From Petrotoga sp. UBA5851 (lineage in GTDB: Bacteria > Thermotogota > Thermotogae > Petrotogales > Petrotogaceae): DNA of 22,308 nt. Positions 1-7,997 of this stretch are shown here, piece by piece (position 1 is the first letter of the stretch; each line of letters opens with the position of its first letter). The translations under genes and the position numbers were made by a program. The notes beneath the pieces were generated by a model that saw nothing but the letters and a program-made list of their open reading frames with translations, made no database searches and was not told where the DNA came from. The stretch lies in assembly GCA_002431635.1 (NCBI GenBank), contig DJGH01000020.1, positions 10,041 through 32,348 on the forward strand. The letters run 5' to 3'.

Positions 1-21
1 AATTTAATCAATTTATCCAAA

Positions 22-47
22 AAAGATATTTTATTTTAAATATCTTT
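22..47. repeat. AT-rich inverted repeat, possible terminator of an off-window gene
   Basis: A perfect 10-bp inverted repeat (AAAGATATTT / AAATATCTTT) with a 6-base loop, flanked by A and T runs. It could be a weak terminator for a gene left of the window reading rightward. The stem holds only one GC pair, so chance in AT-rich DNA is quite possible. I see nothing else in positions 1-139. Confidence 0.3.
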
Positions 48-139
48 ATTTTATTAATATTTTTTTGTGTGCAAAAATTTCCTTATTAAAAACCATATAT
101 TTTTTCACTCAGAACTTTTTGAATTTTTTTTCTTAAAAA

Positions 140-167
140 AAATCTGTGAATCTTTTTTCACAGATTT
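140..167 (-). terminator. Terminator of the GGDEF gene
   Basis: A 10-bp perfect stem (AAATCTGTGA / TCACAGATTT) around an 8-base loop, followed on the minus strand by a run of T. It overlaps the TAA stop of the diguanylate cyclase gene, so termination occurs right after its last codon. T-rich sequence also follows on the plus strand, so it may work both ways. Confidence 0.75.
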
Positions 168-1761
168 ATGTATTTTTTTCGCTGAAAATAAGGCACTTGT
201 CCCGTCCATTGTTTTTGGCTCTGTAAAGTGCTGAATCTGCCTTTTTGAAGACATCGTCATACCTTTTTTCATTCTGGGAAACAGCACATCCGATGCTTAT
301 TGTAATCTTTATTTCTTTTTCTTCAAATTTGAAAACATTACGGGATATTTTCTTTCTAATTCTTTCGCAGTATCTGTAAACTTTCATATCTCCGATCTCT
401 TTGGCAAAAATCCCGAACTCTTCTCCACCTATCCTGCCAAATATATCGTTATCCCTTATAGCAGATTTTATAAGAGCAGAAAGATCTTTAAGAATGCTGT
501 CCCCAGCAAGGTGGCCGTACGTATCGTTTACTTCCTTGAAGAAATCTATGTCAAGCACAAGAAAAAGAGAACGGGAGCCAAAACTTTTAGTATCCATATA
601 CTTTTGCACGTACTCTATGAATGATTCCTTGTTGAGTATTCCCGTAAGACCATCTGTTTCTGATTTTATCTTCAAGGATATTGCACTGTTTTTCTGTAGA
701 GTAATATCTTTTATGACCGATATGCTTCCCTGAGGATTTCTAAGAGAGTCAAAAACAGGATAGGTACTTATCATAAAGTATCTATCATGGCCCAGGATAC
801 TCTCCTTTATCTCTAGTTTTTCCTTGAAACAGTTAATTATGCTGGAGTACCAATCTTTGTGGTGGGCTTTTATATATTCTGCAATATTTCTGTTGAACTC
901 TTTTGTTTTGTACTTTTCAAGATTTCCTTGGTAAAGGTTGAACATATAGCCAATGCTCACAAGAATATTCATGGCCGTCGGATTGATATCTATAACCTCA
1001 CCTTCCGCAGAAAAGATAACCATTCCCTCCTCTACTATTTCAAAGACCTTCTCACGTGCAATAGGCGAGTAAGAAAACAAGCTGTATCGAAAGTATCCCA
1101 TGAGTATAAGCAGTGCAAACGGAATGAATAAAAATACAAAAGCAAAGTATACGCTGTTTTTTTCAAGCCAAATTATCTTGTTCCACCAGCCTACGGAGAT
1201 AAGAAGTATACCTAAAAAAATAATCATAAGTTGTTTTTTCAGATCATCAGAACTTTTACGGTATCTTGCCAGTATCATAATCTCTGAAAAAATACTGAAA
1301 ACCGAGCAGTAAACAACTGAAATTTTATTTAAAATGGTTCTTTCAAACAAGAGAACAGTAAAACTGCCGAGTTCTGCCGACTGTACATTGAGTCTCAAAA
1401 GATGATGATAGTTATCTGTAAAAAATAGCAGGATAAAAAGTCCGGAAAAGATTGCTGAAAGAACTTTAATCATTTTCAAACCTTTAAAGTCAATACCAAG
1501 AAATCTTACAGTAAAGAAAAACATCATAGGCGAACCGCCAAAAGAACCTATCTGTGTGAAATTACGCCAGAAGAGTTTGTGCTGAAGCTCCGGAGAGTAA
1601 AGTTCAAAGAAAACTCCGCTTGCCCAAAAAATCATGAAAAAAATAACTCCCAGAAAATCTTTAAGCACTGGGCTCTTCTTTTTCCTATTAGTTATAATTA
1701 TTATAATCATATATATGAACATACTAAGTACATACAGCATCAAAAGCAATGCCCTATCCAA
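166..1761 (-). CDS. Seven-helix membrane receptor with PAS and GGDEF domains (diguanylate cyclase)
   Basis: Likely makes the second messenger cyclic di-GMP from GTP in response to a signal sensed at the membrane. Residues about 1-230 hold seven hydrophobic helices, the layout of the 7TM N-terminal domain found on many histidine kinases and cyclases. A PAS-like segment follows (about 235-360), then a GGDEF domain (about 370-530). The active site reads GGEEF (about 445-449 from the TTG start), and the product-inhibition I-site RDND lies exactly five residues before it, so the enzyme looks active and feedback-regulated. The frame stays open to a GTG at 1776, but GAGGGG sits seven bases before the TTG at 1761, so I chose TTG. 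No phosphodiesterase (EAL or HD-GYP) partner is seen nearby. It is a single-gene unit, divergent from the ptb-like gene. Confidence 0.9.
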   Translation of the reverse strand: MDRALLLMLYVLSMFIYMIIIIITNRKKKSPVLKDFLGVIFFMIFWASGVFFELYSPELQHKLFWRNFTQIGSFGGSPMMFFFTVRFLGIDFKGLKMIKVLSAIFSGLFILLFFTDNYHHLLRLNVQSAELGSFTVLLFERTILNKISVVYCSVFSIFSEIMILARYRKSSDDLKKQLMIIFLGILLISVGWWNKIIWLEKNSVYFAFVFLFIPFALLILMGYFRYSLFSYSPIAREKVFEIVEEGMVIFSAEGEVIDINPTAMNILVSIGYMFNLYQGNLEKYKTKEFNRNIAEYIKAHHKDWYSSIINCFKEKLEIKESILGHDRYFMISTYPVFDSLRNPQGSISVIKDITLQKNSAISLKIKSETDGLTGILNKESFIEYVQKYMDTKSFGSRSLFLVLDIDFFKEVNDTYGHLAGDSILKDLSALIKSAIRDNDIFGRIGGEEFGIFAKEIGDMKVYRYCERIRKKISRNVFKFEEKEIKITISIGCAVSQNEKRYDDVFKKADSALYRAKNNGRDKCLIFSEKNT

Positions 1762-1873
1762 GACTCTTCCCCTCACATGACTATCAAAAGTATATTTTCA
1801 ATATTTTATGCAGATTAGGTAACTTCAATAAAGTTTTACTGTTATATCTTTTTACTTCATATTTTTTAAAGAA

Positions 1874-1882
1874 ATTATACCA
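1874..1882 (-). promoter_or_regulatory. Extended -10 promoter for the GGDEF gene
   Basis: On the minus strand TGGTATAAT is a perfect TATAAT preceded by the TG of an extended -10 element. I see no good -35. The leader to the TTG start would be about 105 bases. Confidence 0.5.
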
Positions 1883-1924
1883 TAATCTTTCATTTTCTTG
1901 CACTTTTGCATACTGTTTTTTGTT

Positions 1925-1947
1925 TTGTGATGCACAACATTAATGTT
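1925..1947. repeat. Two abutting dyads between divergent promoters (candidate operator)
   Basis: TTGTG-ATG-CACAA (1925-1937) is followed, sharing two bases, by the perfect 12-bp palindrome AACATTAATGTT (1936-1947). They lie between the GGDEF promoter (-10 at 1874) and the ptb-like promoter (-35 at 1969). The position fits a regulator site shared by both genes. The spacing does not fit the known Rex operator, and no regulator can be named. Confidence 0.35.
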
Positions 1948-1968
1948 TTAGAAATATATCTTACTAGC

Positions 1969-1997
1969 TTGTTTTTAGCTATAAAATATTGTAGAAT
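1969..1997 (+). promoter_or_regulatory. Sigma-70-type promoter for the ptb-like gene
   Basis: TTGTTT (1969-1974), a 17-base spacer, then TAGAAT (1992-1997). Transcription would start near 2004, about 27 bases before the ATG, with AGGAGGT at 2018-2024 as ribosome binding site. Confidence 0.6.
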
Positions 1998-2030
1998 AGG
2001 TATGAAAAATATTTCATAGGAGGTCACAAT

Positions 2031-2924
2031 ATGAAAAGCCTTAATGAAGTAATTGAAATGGCAAAAATGAAGGGCAGAAAAAGAGTTGCGGTTGTGGGCG
2101 CTGAAGATGTGGAATCTCTGAAAGCGGTTTATATGGCTCACGATGCAGGATTTGCCGAGCCTGTTCTTGTGGGAGATCCTCAGAAGATTAAAGAAAGTAT
2201 TGCCCAAGCGGGATTACAGGACAGGGATTTCAGCATAGTATCGGCAGTCAGCTCAACTGATGCCGCAGAAAAGGGTGTTCGTCTTGTTTCATCCAAAAGT
2301 GCGGATGTTCTCATGAAAGGATACATAAAAACATCAGAACTTCTGAAAGCTGTCCTAAATAAGGAATGGGGTCTTAGAACCGGAAGTGTTCTTTCTCATG
2401 TGGCTGTGGCTGAAACACCTGCACTTTCGAAACTGATTCTTATCACTGACGGAGGAATGCTTGTACGGCCAACACTTGATGAAAAAGTAGCTATGATAAA
2501 CAACAGCGTAGCTATTGCTGCAAGCCTTGAAATAAAAAATCCGAAAATCGCTGTTATTGCTGCAGTTGAGGTTGTCAATCCTGATATGCCTGAGACTCTG
2601 GATGCAGCAATCCTCACGCAGATGAACAAAAGGGGTCAGATAAAAAACTGCCTGGTGGATGGACCTTTAGGTCTTGATAATGCTTTGTCACTAATGGCGG
2701 CAAAGATTAAGCATATTGAAGGTGACGTGGCAGGACAGGCAGATATTCTTGTTGTTCCTGATATACATTCAGGAAATTTCCTCGGAAAGTCCGCCATTTA
2801 TCTTGCGGGTGGAAAAATAGCAGGAATAATAGCAGGGGCAAAGGCTCCGATAGTAATAATATCACGTGCCGATGAGGCTGATTCAAAACTTTGTTCCCTG
2901 GCACTAGGAGTACTTAATAGCTAA
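2031..2924 (+). CDS. ptb: Phosphate butyryl/acetyltransferase family protein
   Basis: A 297-residue member of the PTA/PTB family, which swaps CoA for phosphate on short-chain acyl-CoA to give acyl phosphates for substrate-level ATP synthesis. The length and the segments ADVLMKGYIKT, ITDGGMLVRP and VDGPLGLDNA match Ptb-type enzymes, which are shorter than the longer Pta forms. The acyl chain it prefers (acetyl, butyryl or branched) cannot be told from sequence. A butyrate or acetate kinase gene would be the usual neighbour, but none is present: the gene has its own promoter and is closed by a terminator ten bases after the stop. Its partner kinase must lie elsewhere. A strong AGGAGGT supports the ATG start. 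Confidence 0.88.
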   Translation: MKSLNEVIEMAKMKGRKRVAVVGAEDVESLKAVYMAHDAGFAEPVLVGDPQKIKESIAQAGLQDRDFSIVSAVSSTDAAEKGVRLVSSKSADVLMKGYIKTSELLKAVLNKEWGLRTGSVLSHVAVAETPALSKLILITDGGMLVRPTLDEKVAMINNSVAIAASLEIKNPKIAVIAAVEVVNPDMPETLDAAILTQMNKRGQIKNCLVDGPLGLDNALSLMAAKIKHIEGDVAGQADILVVPDIHSGNFLGKSAIYLAGGKIAGIIAGAKAPIVIISRADEADSKLCSLALGVLNS

Positions 2925-2933
2925 AATAACAGG

Positions 2934-2959
2934 CATGTCCGGTCATTAGACCGGACATG
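2934..2959. terminator. Bidirectional terminator between convergent genes
   Basis: An 11-bp perfect GC-containing stem (CATGTCCGGTC / GACCGGACATG) with an ATTA loop, followed on the plus strand by a T-rich run. It ends the ptb-like gene. It also lies immediately past the stop of the minus-strand DUF2461 gene, though T-tract quality is poorer on that side. Confidence 0.85.
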
Positions 2960-2960
2960 T

Positions 2961-3632
2961 TTATATTTTTTTCAGATAACGGTACATAGGCTCAAGTTTT
3001 TTCATGCTTTCTGTAAGATACTGTGCAAGCTCTGGACTGAAAAGTTTTTCGTCTTTTTTCCTGTTGCAGGTTATGTAAAAGAACTTATAGTCGTACCATT
3101 GTGCTATATACTCATTTTTACCTTTATATATACTTCTCTTGTAACTCTCTCCTTCAACGGAGAAAACTTTTTCTTTCAAAAACTCTGTACACATTAAAAA
3201 TTCTGCCGGTCTGCTCTCTATCTTTTCTCTGAATCTGTCCATAATATTTTTTTCAGATGTATAGTATCCCATCCCAAATCTGTACCAGTCTGGAAAAAGC
3301 TCAAAAAAGAAGGCCGGTTTATTTTTCCAGTCTGTTGTTTTGGTTTTGAAGGTTATCCATACATTTGACCTATATGGCGTTTTATCTTTGGAAAAGCGTA
3401 TATCCCTGTATATTCTGGATATGGTTTTATCAACTGCAGGAGTAGTTTCAAACTCCGGATCAATATTGAGCATTTCCCAGGACATCTGAGCAACAAGACT
3501 CTGAAACGGTAAGAGGACATCTTTTTTATATCTCTCTTTATTGCTTTCATACCATACCTTATTGTTATTAACTTCAATATCAGAAAGAAAAGAAACTGTC
3601 TGAGGGGTAAAGCCTTCAAATATCTTCGTCAT
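2961..3632 (-). CDS. DUF2461 family protein
   Basis: A soluble protein of about 223 residues of the DUF2461 family, whose biochemical function is unknown. The typical features are visible: an N-terminal GFTPQTVSFL with a following NNNKVWYESNKERY, and the central RIYRDIRFSKDKTPY block. The frame extends to a TTG at 3650 inside the upstream gene. AGGAAG lies about eight bases before the ATG at 3632 and decides the start. That leaves only four bases after the upstream M20D hydrolase stop, so the two genes are co-transcribed. The pairing alone gives no clear clue to its job. Confidence 0.85.
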   Translation of the reverse strand: MTKIFEGFTPQTVSFLSDIEVNNNKVWYESNKERYKKDVLLPFQSLVAQMSWEMLNIDPEFETTPAVDKTISRIYRDIRFSKDKTPYRSNVWITFKTKTTDWKNKPAFFFELFPDWYRFGMGYYTSEKNIMDRFREKIESRPAEFLMCTEFLKEKVFSVEGESYKRSIYKGKNEYIAQWYDYKFFYITCNRKKDEKLFSPELAQYLTESMKKLEPMYRYLKKI

Positions 3633-3636
3633 ACCA

Positions 3637-4758
3637 TCACTTCCTGCCAAATCCTTTTATAAGTTTTATGAATATATCGGCAGCATCGTCTATAATCTCG
3701 TCACTTGGAATAAACCTGCTGTTATGCAGTCCGAATCTTTCTTCTACGCAACGCGTCCCCAGCCAGAACATGAATGATGGATATTTTTTGGAGAAAAATC
3801 CAAAGTCCTCTCCTGTCATCTTATACCCACAGTCTATATAGGCATAGTCTTCTGAAAGAATTTCTTCGGCTTTTTCATAAAGCTTGCCGTCCACTAGAAC
3901 TTCGCTGTAAACAGAACCTTTGCTTATTACTCCTTTAACTCCGGTCATAGCAGATACGTTTTCAAGTATGCGCGAAAGTTCGCGGTAGAAGTTCTCTCCG
4001 CTTTCTATACTGAAGGCACGTATACTTCCTTCAAGCTTTGCATAGTCTGGAATAATGTTCCTCACACTTCCGGCATACATCTTTCCGTTGGCGTAAAGAA
4101 CCGGTTCCTTAAAACTCTTTGGCATCATATCTGTATAATCAAGATAACTTCTAAGGGCTGTAAAGGCATTTCTTCCGTCCTGAGCAAGAGCCACATGGGC
4201 GCTGCGCCCTATAAACTGGACATCGACTTCCGTGGCACTTGCAAACAAAAGGCCACGGGTACTAGCAACCGTTTTTCGCGGATACTCGTCGGTGACATGC
4301 ATAGCCATGGCATAAGCTATATCATAACTGTCAAATATGCCGGTACTGAGCATCTTTTCTGCCCCTCCACCGCCTTCTTCCGCAGGCTGGAAAACAAACA
4401 AAAAGTTTTGGTCAATATTCTCTTCCAATATTTTTTTTATGGTTGCATAAAGACCTGCCATGTGTACATCATGACCACATGCGTGCATAAATCCAGTATT
4501 TAGAGATGAAAAAGGAGATGATGTCTCTTCTTTTATGGCAAGAGCATCTATATCTGCCCGTATAAGTACGTATCTGCCGCTGTTTGTCTTTCGCTCAATC
4601 ACCATACCTGTCTCCAGCGGTCTTTTGATTGTAAGACTTCCCGGATACTGTCTTTCAAGATCTTCTAAAGCATTTATAAGTATTTCTGTCGTCTTTTTTT
4701 CTTTAAAAAATACTTCCGGATACCTGTGAAGCTCATGTCTGAGTTCTTTTGGGTCCAT
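3637..4758 (-). CDS. M20D-family amidohydrolase / metallopeptidase
   Basis: A 373-residue zinc or manganese-type amidohydrolase of the M20D family (hippurate hydrolase, N-acyl amino acid deacetylase, N-acetyl-diaminopimelate deacetylase). Metal-binding and catalytic motifs appear in order: HACGHDVH (92-99, with Cys94 and His96), EEGGGG (127-132), the His of AMHVTDE (154) and a late GLHNSRF. The lid-domain sequence FIGRSAHVA is also typical. It removes an acyl group from a small N-acylated substrate, probably in the cytosol since no signal peptide is seen. Overall it recalls Bacillus YkuR, but without lysine-pathway neighbours I will not assign the diaminopimelate step. GAGGAGG five bases before the ATG fixes the start. 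First gene of a two-gene unit with the DUF2461 gene. Confidence 0.87.
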   Translation of the reverse strand: MDPKELRHELHRYPEVFFKEKKTTEILINALEDLERQYPGSLTIKRPLETGMVIERKTNSGRYVLIRADIDALAIKEETSSPFSSLNTGFMHACGHDVHMAGLYATIKKILEENIDQNFLFVFQPAEEGGGGAEKMLSTGIFDSYDIAYAMAMHVTDEYPRKTVASTRGLLFASATEVDVQFIGRSAHVALAQDGRNAFTALRSYLDYTDMMPKSFKEPVLYANGKMYAGSVRNIIPDYAKLEGSIRAFSIESGENFYRELSRILENVSAMTGVKGVISKGSVYSEVLVDGKLYEKAEEILSEDYAYIDCGYKMTGEDFGFFSKKYPSFMFWLGTRCVEERFGLHNSRFIPSDEIIDDAADIFIKLIKGFGRK

Positions 4759-4779
4759 TATTGCCTCCTCGTTTCAGCC

Positions 4780-4808
4780 AATATAGAGTTTTTTTACTTT
4801 ACTGCCAC
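4780..4808 (-). promoter_or_regulatory. Candidate promoter for the M20D-DUF2461 unit
   Basis: On the minus strand GTGGCA (4803-4808), a 17-base spacer, then TATATT (4780-4785). Transcription would start about 15-20 bases before the ATG at 4758, close to the ribosome binding site, so the match is only moderate. Confidence 0.4.
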
Positions 4809-4833
4809 ACCTAAAAACTGCTCCTTTATTAAG

Positions 4834-4859
4834 ACAAGACGGCTAAAAAGCCGTCTTGT
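4834..4859. terminator. Hairpin terminator after rny
   Basis: An 11-bp perfect stem (ACAAGACGGCT / AGCCGTCTTGT) with an AAAA loop, five bases past the rny stop. The position implies it ends the rimO-to-rny operon. The better T run follows it on the plus strand, where there is no gene to end. On the minus strand the stem is followed by CTTAATAAA, so it may be inefficient there. Confidence 0.65.
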
Positions 4860-4864
4860 TTTTA

Positions 4865-6418
4865 TTAGCTTGCGTAGGATACGCTTCTCTTTTCCCTTAT
4901 TACCGTTACCTTTATTATGCCCGGATACTCCATTGTCTCTTCTATCTTGGCTGATATATCCCTGGCAAGTTTTTCGGATATGGAATCGTCAACCTTTTCA
5001 GGCTGAACAATTATTCTCAGTTCTCTTCCCGCCTGAATAGCATATGCTTTATCCACATATCTGAAGGATTTGGCTATTTCTTCAAGCTGTTCTATTCTTC
5101 TTACATAGTTTTCAAGTGTTTCTCTCCTTGCGCCAGGTCTTGCAGCAGAAAGAGCATCTGATGCTCCTACAAGAACCGCTTCAGGGGTCATGGCATCCAC
5201 TTCATTGTGATGGTACTGCATTGCATTTATTACTTCTAGCTTTTCTCCATATCTCTTGGCAATTATTCCACCAACAATGGCATGCGATCCTTCAACTTCA
5301 TGATCTATGGCTTTGCCAAGATCATGGAAAAGAGCAGCTCTCTTGGCGAGCTCAGCATTCAGACCCAGTTCATTGGCCATCATTCCGGCAAACATTGCTA
5401 CTTCTATGGAGTGCTCAAGTACATCCTGACCGTAACTTGTTCTGAACTTAAGTCTTCCCAAAAGCTTTACTATTTCCGGATGGGGACTCTTTATTCCAAC
5501 TCTCTTTACAGCTTCCTTTCCGGCTTCCTTTATTATTTCTTCAACTTCTTTTTTGGACTTTTCATAAAGTTCCTCTATTCGTGCCGGATGAATCCTTCCG
5601 TCTGCAACAAGCATGGTAAGAGTTCTCTTGGCAATTTCCCTTCTGAGGGGGTTGAAACAGGATAACGCAACAACTTCAGGTGTATCGTCGATTATAAGAT
5701 CTGTTCCGGTAAGTTTTTCAAATGTTCTGATATTTCTTCCTTCCCTTCCGATGATCCTTCCCTTCATGTCGTCTGTCGGGAGAATGACGGTAGAAGTGGT
5801 TATTTCAGAAGTAACATCCGATGCGTATCTCTGTATGGCTGTCGTGATTATCCACCTTGAGTATTTTTTGGCATCGTCCTCGTACCTGTCTTTTATATCT
5901 CTGTACTTTTGGGCAAGTTCAAGCTCGTACTTTTCGGATGTTTGTTTCATAACTATTTCCCTTGCCTCTTCTGCATTTAGTGAAGCTATCTCGTAAAGTT
6001 TCTTTGATGCTTCATCCTTTATTTTCTCAGATTCAACTTTTTCTTTTTCTATTTTTTCTTTCATTTCATCAAGAGCCTGTTCTTTTCTGTCTATGTTTTC
6101 TTCTCTTCTTACAAGTCTTTCCTCAAGAGATTTAAGCTCATCCCTCTGTATTTTGCTCTCTTTCTCGAACTCATCCCTGAGCTTATGAACCTCTTCCCTA
6201 GTTTCTATTATCTCTCTTTTCTTTATGGCCGTAGCTTCTTCTATGGCTTTGCTTTTTATCTCCGCCGCATCAAGCTTTGCTTTTTTTATCTCTTCTTCAA
6301 GTCTTTCCTTTTCCTCTCTGTTTTTTGTCAAAAACTTTACATTGCCTATGTATAAACCTACAAAAAAGGTTATTGCTGCCACTATGGGGATCAGAATATA
6401 TCCTAAAATTGTAGCCAT
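4865..6418 (-). CDS. rny: Ribonuclease Y
   Basis: A membrane-anchored endoribonuclease of 517 residues, the family's normal length, that starts mRNA decay in bacteria without RNase E. The sequence shows an N-terminal transmembrane helix (about 4-25), a long charged coiled coil (about 30-190), a KH RNA-binding domain with GxxG motif IIGREGRN (222-229), and the catalytic HD domain with HDLGKAIDHE (365-374). It is the last gene of the rimO operon. The recX stop codon directly abuts its ATG, with AGGAGGTG as ribosome binding site inside the end of recX. A hairpin follows its stop. Confidence 0.97.
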   Translation of the reverse strand: MATILGYILIPIVAAITFFVGLYIGNVKFLTKNREEKERLEEEIKKAKLDAAEIKSKAIEEATAIKKREIIETREEVHKLRDEFEKESKIQRDELKSLEERLVRREENIDRKEQALDEMKEKIEKEKVESEKIKDEASKKLYEIASLNAEEAREIVMKQTSEKYELELAQKYRDIKDRYEDDAKKYSRWIITTAIQRYASDVTSEITTSTVILPTDDMKGRIIGREGRNIRTFEKLTGTDLIIDDTPEVVALSCFNPLRREIAKRTLTMLVADGRIHPARIEELYEKSKKEVEEIIKEAGKEAVKRVGIKSPHPEIVKLLGRLKFRTSYGQDVLEHSIEVAMFAGMMANELGLNAELAKRAALFHDLGKAIDHEVEGSHAIVGGIIAKRYGEKLEVINAMQYHHNEVDAMTPEAVLVGASDALSAARPGARRETLENYVRRIEQLEEIAKSFRYVDKAYAIQAGRELRIIVQPEKVDDSISEKLARDISAKIEETMEYPGIIKVTVIREKRSVSYAS

Positions 6419-6883
6419 TTATTCACCTCCTATATCTTTCAAAATATTTTTTATTGTAAAAGAGTCATATCCTTTTCTGTAAAGGAAATCATACACTTTT
6501 TTTGTGTCTTTTTTGAGCGCTGAAAATTTTTTTGCCTGAGAAAGGGCTATTTCGTAAAAATCAACTTCTTTCTCAAGGTCTTTTAAAGTATCCGCAATTA
6601 TCTCTTCGGATATACCATACTCTTTAAGCTCATATCTTATTCCCTGCGGACCTTTTCCGTCAAGAGTAGCTTTGTCGTATGAAAAGCATTTGGCGAAAAG
6701 TCTATCATCCAGCAGCTTGTTTTCTTTTAGTTTTTGGACTGTATCGCTTATGTTATCTGTATCATAACCTTTTTCCTTAAGCTTATAAAAAAGCTCTTTT
6801 TCTGATCTGATCCTGAATCTGATAAGGTTAAGCGCACTTTTTAAGGCGTTTTCCCGATCACTTGGATCAAACGGTTTCTTCAT
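6419..6883 (-). CDS. recX: Regulatory protein RecX
   Basis: A 154-residue RecX family protein that binds RecA filaments and limits or tunes strand exchange. It has the helical three-repeat build of the family, with RSEKELFYKLKEKGY near the N-terminus and LLDDRLFAKCF in the middle. The start lies inside recA: the genes overlap by 17 bases, and the ribosome binding site before the ATG is poor, so translation is probably coupled to recA. This dampens RecX relative to RecA. The TAA stop touches the rny ATG. Confidence 0.93.
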   Translation of the reverse strand: MKKPFDPSDRENALKSALNLIRFRIRSEKELFYKLKEKGYDTDNISDTVQKLKENKLLDDRLFAKCFSYDKATLDGKGPQGIRYELKEYGISEEIIADTLKDLEKEVDFYEIALSQAKKFSALKKDTKKVYDFLYRKGYDSFTIKNILKDIGGE

Positions 6884-7997
6884 TTTTCACTGGTTGCTCA
6901 TTTTTCTTTGATTTTTTATCTGTTGGAGGTTCAAACTTCACAAGCAGATTTTCAGGTATTTTTACATTGTTTTTCTTTCTGATGCTGTATTCTATGAAAT
7001 CAGAAAAATCTGGATTGTCAACCATGTAGGCAACCGAGTTCGGTTTTCCCTGCCCGAGACTGACTTCATTATTATTTTCATCAAAATATGAAAACCATGC
7101 TCCTTTTCTCTGTATTATGTTTGCTTCCAGCGCCAGGTTGAACAGATCGTTCTCCCTTGTGATTCCACGGCCGTAAACCATATCGACCGGTGCTTCCCTG
7201 AAAGGCGGCGCCATCTTATTTTTCACAACTTTTATATTGGTTTCGTTTCCTATTGCTTCCTTTCCTTCTCTTATCTGATTTCCCTTTCTTACTTCTATCC
7301 TCACACTGGAGTAAAATTTAAGTGCAACTCCTCCAGTCGTGGTTTCTGGGTTTCCGTACATAACTCCTATCTTCATTCTTATCTGGTTTATAAAAATTAC
7401 AATGGTTTTCGACTTGTTTACATTACCTGCAAGCTTCCTCAGAGCCTGGGACATCAACCTTGCCTGAAGTCCAACATGCATATCACCCATGGCTCCTTCT
7501 ATTTCATCTTTTGGGACAAGAGCTGCGACCGAATCAACTACGACCATATCAACCATATTTGACCTTACAAGTGAATCAACTATTTCCAGTGCCTGTTCTC
7601 CAAAGTCTGGCTGTGATACAATAAGCTTGTCAATATCGACACCAAGTTTTTTTGCATACTCAACATCAAGAGCATGTTCTGCATCTATGAATGCAGCAAT
7701 TCCGTTCTTTTTCTGAGCCTGTGCCAGCGCCTGAAGAGCAAGTGTGGTCTTTCCCGATGATTCATTGCCGTATATCTCAATTATCCTTCCTCTTGGAAAT
7801 CCTCCGATTCCCAGGGCAATATCCAACGAAAGACAGCCACTGGGTATCACATCTATCTTCTCTCTTTCATCCACACCTTTTCCCATAATCATTACAGAAC
7901 CAGAACCATGGGTTTTTTCAAGCTCCTTAACCAATTTCTCGAGCATTTCCTCTTTTTTTTCGACTGTATTGTCATTTTTTGAATTATCTTTAGCCAT
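6867..7997 (-). CDS. recA: Recombinase RecA
   Basis: The 376-residue recombinase that coats single-stranded DNA, drives strand exchange and triggers SOS-type autocleavage. The Walker A motif GNESSGKTT (77-85) and the DNA-binding loop signatures QIRMKIGVMYG and NPETTTGG are intact. The C-terminus is a lysine- and glutamate-rich tail. The TTTGG form and the EGKEAIGN stretch recall Thermotoga RecA more than Bacillus or Clostridium RecA. AAGGAGGTG precedes the ATG, inside the end of thpR, with an eight-base overlap. I see no LexA-type operator or separate promoter directly before it, so it seems to be read with rimO, pgsA and thpR. Confidence 0.98.
   Translation of the reverse strand: MAKDNSKNDNTVEKKEEMLEKLVKELEKTHGSGSVMIMGKGVDEREKIDVIPSGCLSLDIALGIGGFPRGRIIEIYGNESSGKTTLALQALAQAQKKNGIAAFIDAEHALDVEYAKKLGVDIDKLIVSQPDFGEQALEIVDSLVRSNMVDMVVVDSVAALVPKDEIEGAMGDMHVGLQARLMSQALRKLAGNVNKSKTIVIFINQIRMKIGVMYGNPETTTGGVALKFYSSVRIEVRKGNQIREGKEAIGNETNIKVVKNKMAPPFREAPVDMVYGRGITRENDLFNLALEANIIQRKGAWFSYFDENNNEVSLGQGKPNSVAYMVDNPDFSDFIEYSIRKKNNVKIPENLLVKFEPPTDKKSKKNEQPVKNEETV

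Noticed and set aside
1925..1937. Rex redox-repressor operator upstream of the ptb-like gene
   Set aside because: The half-sites TTGTG and CACAA are only three bases apart; the Rex operator needs a wider spacing of about eight.
5116..5996. Open plus-strand frames opposite rny
   Set aside because: They lie wholly on the antisense strand of a conserved gene, lack ribosome binding sites and give no recognisable protein.
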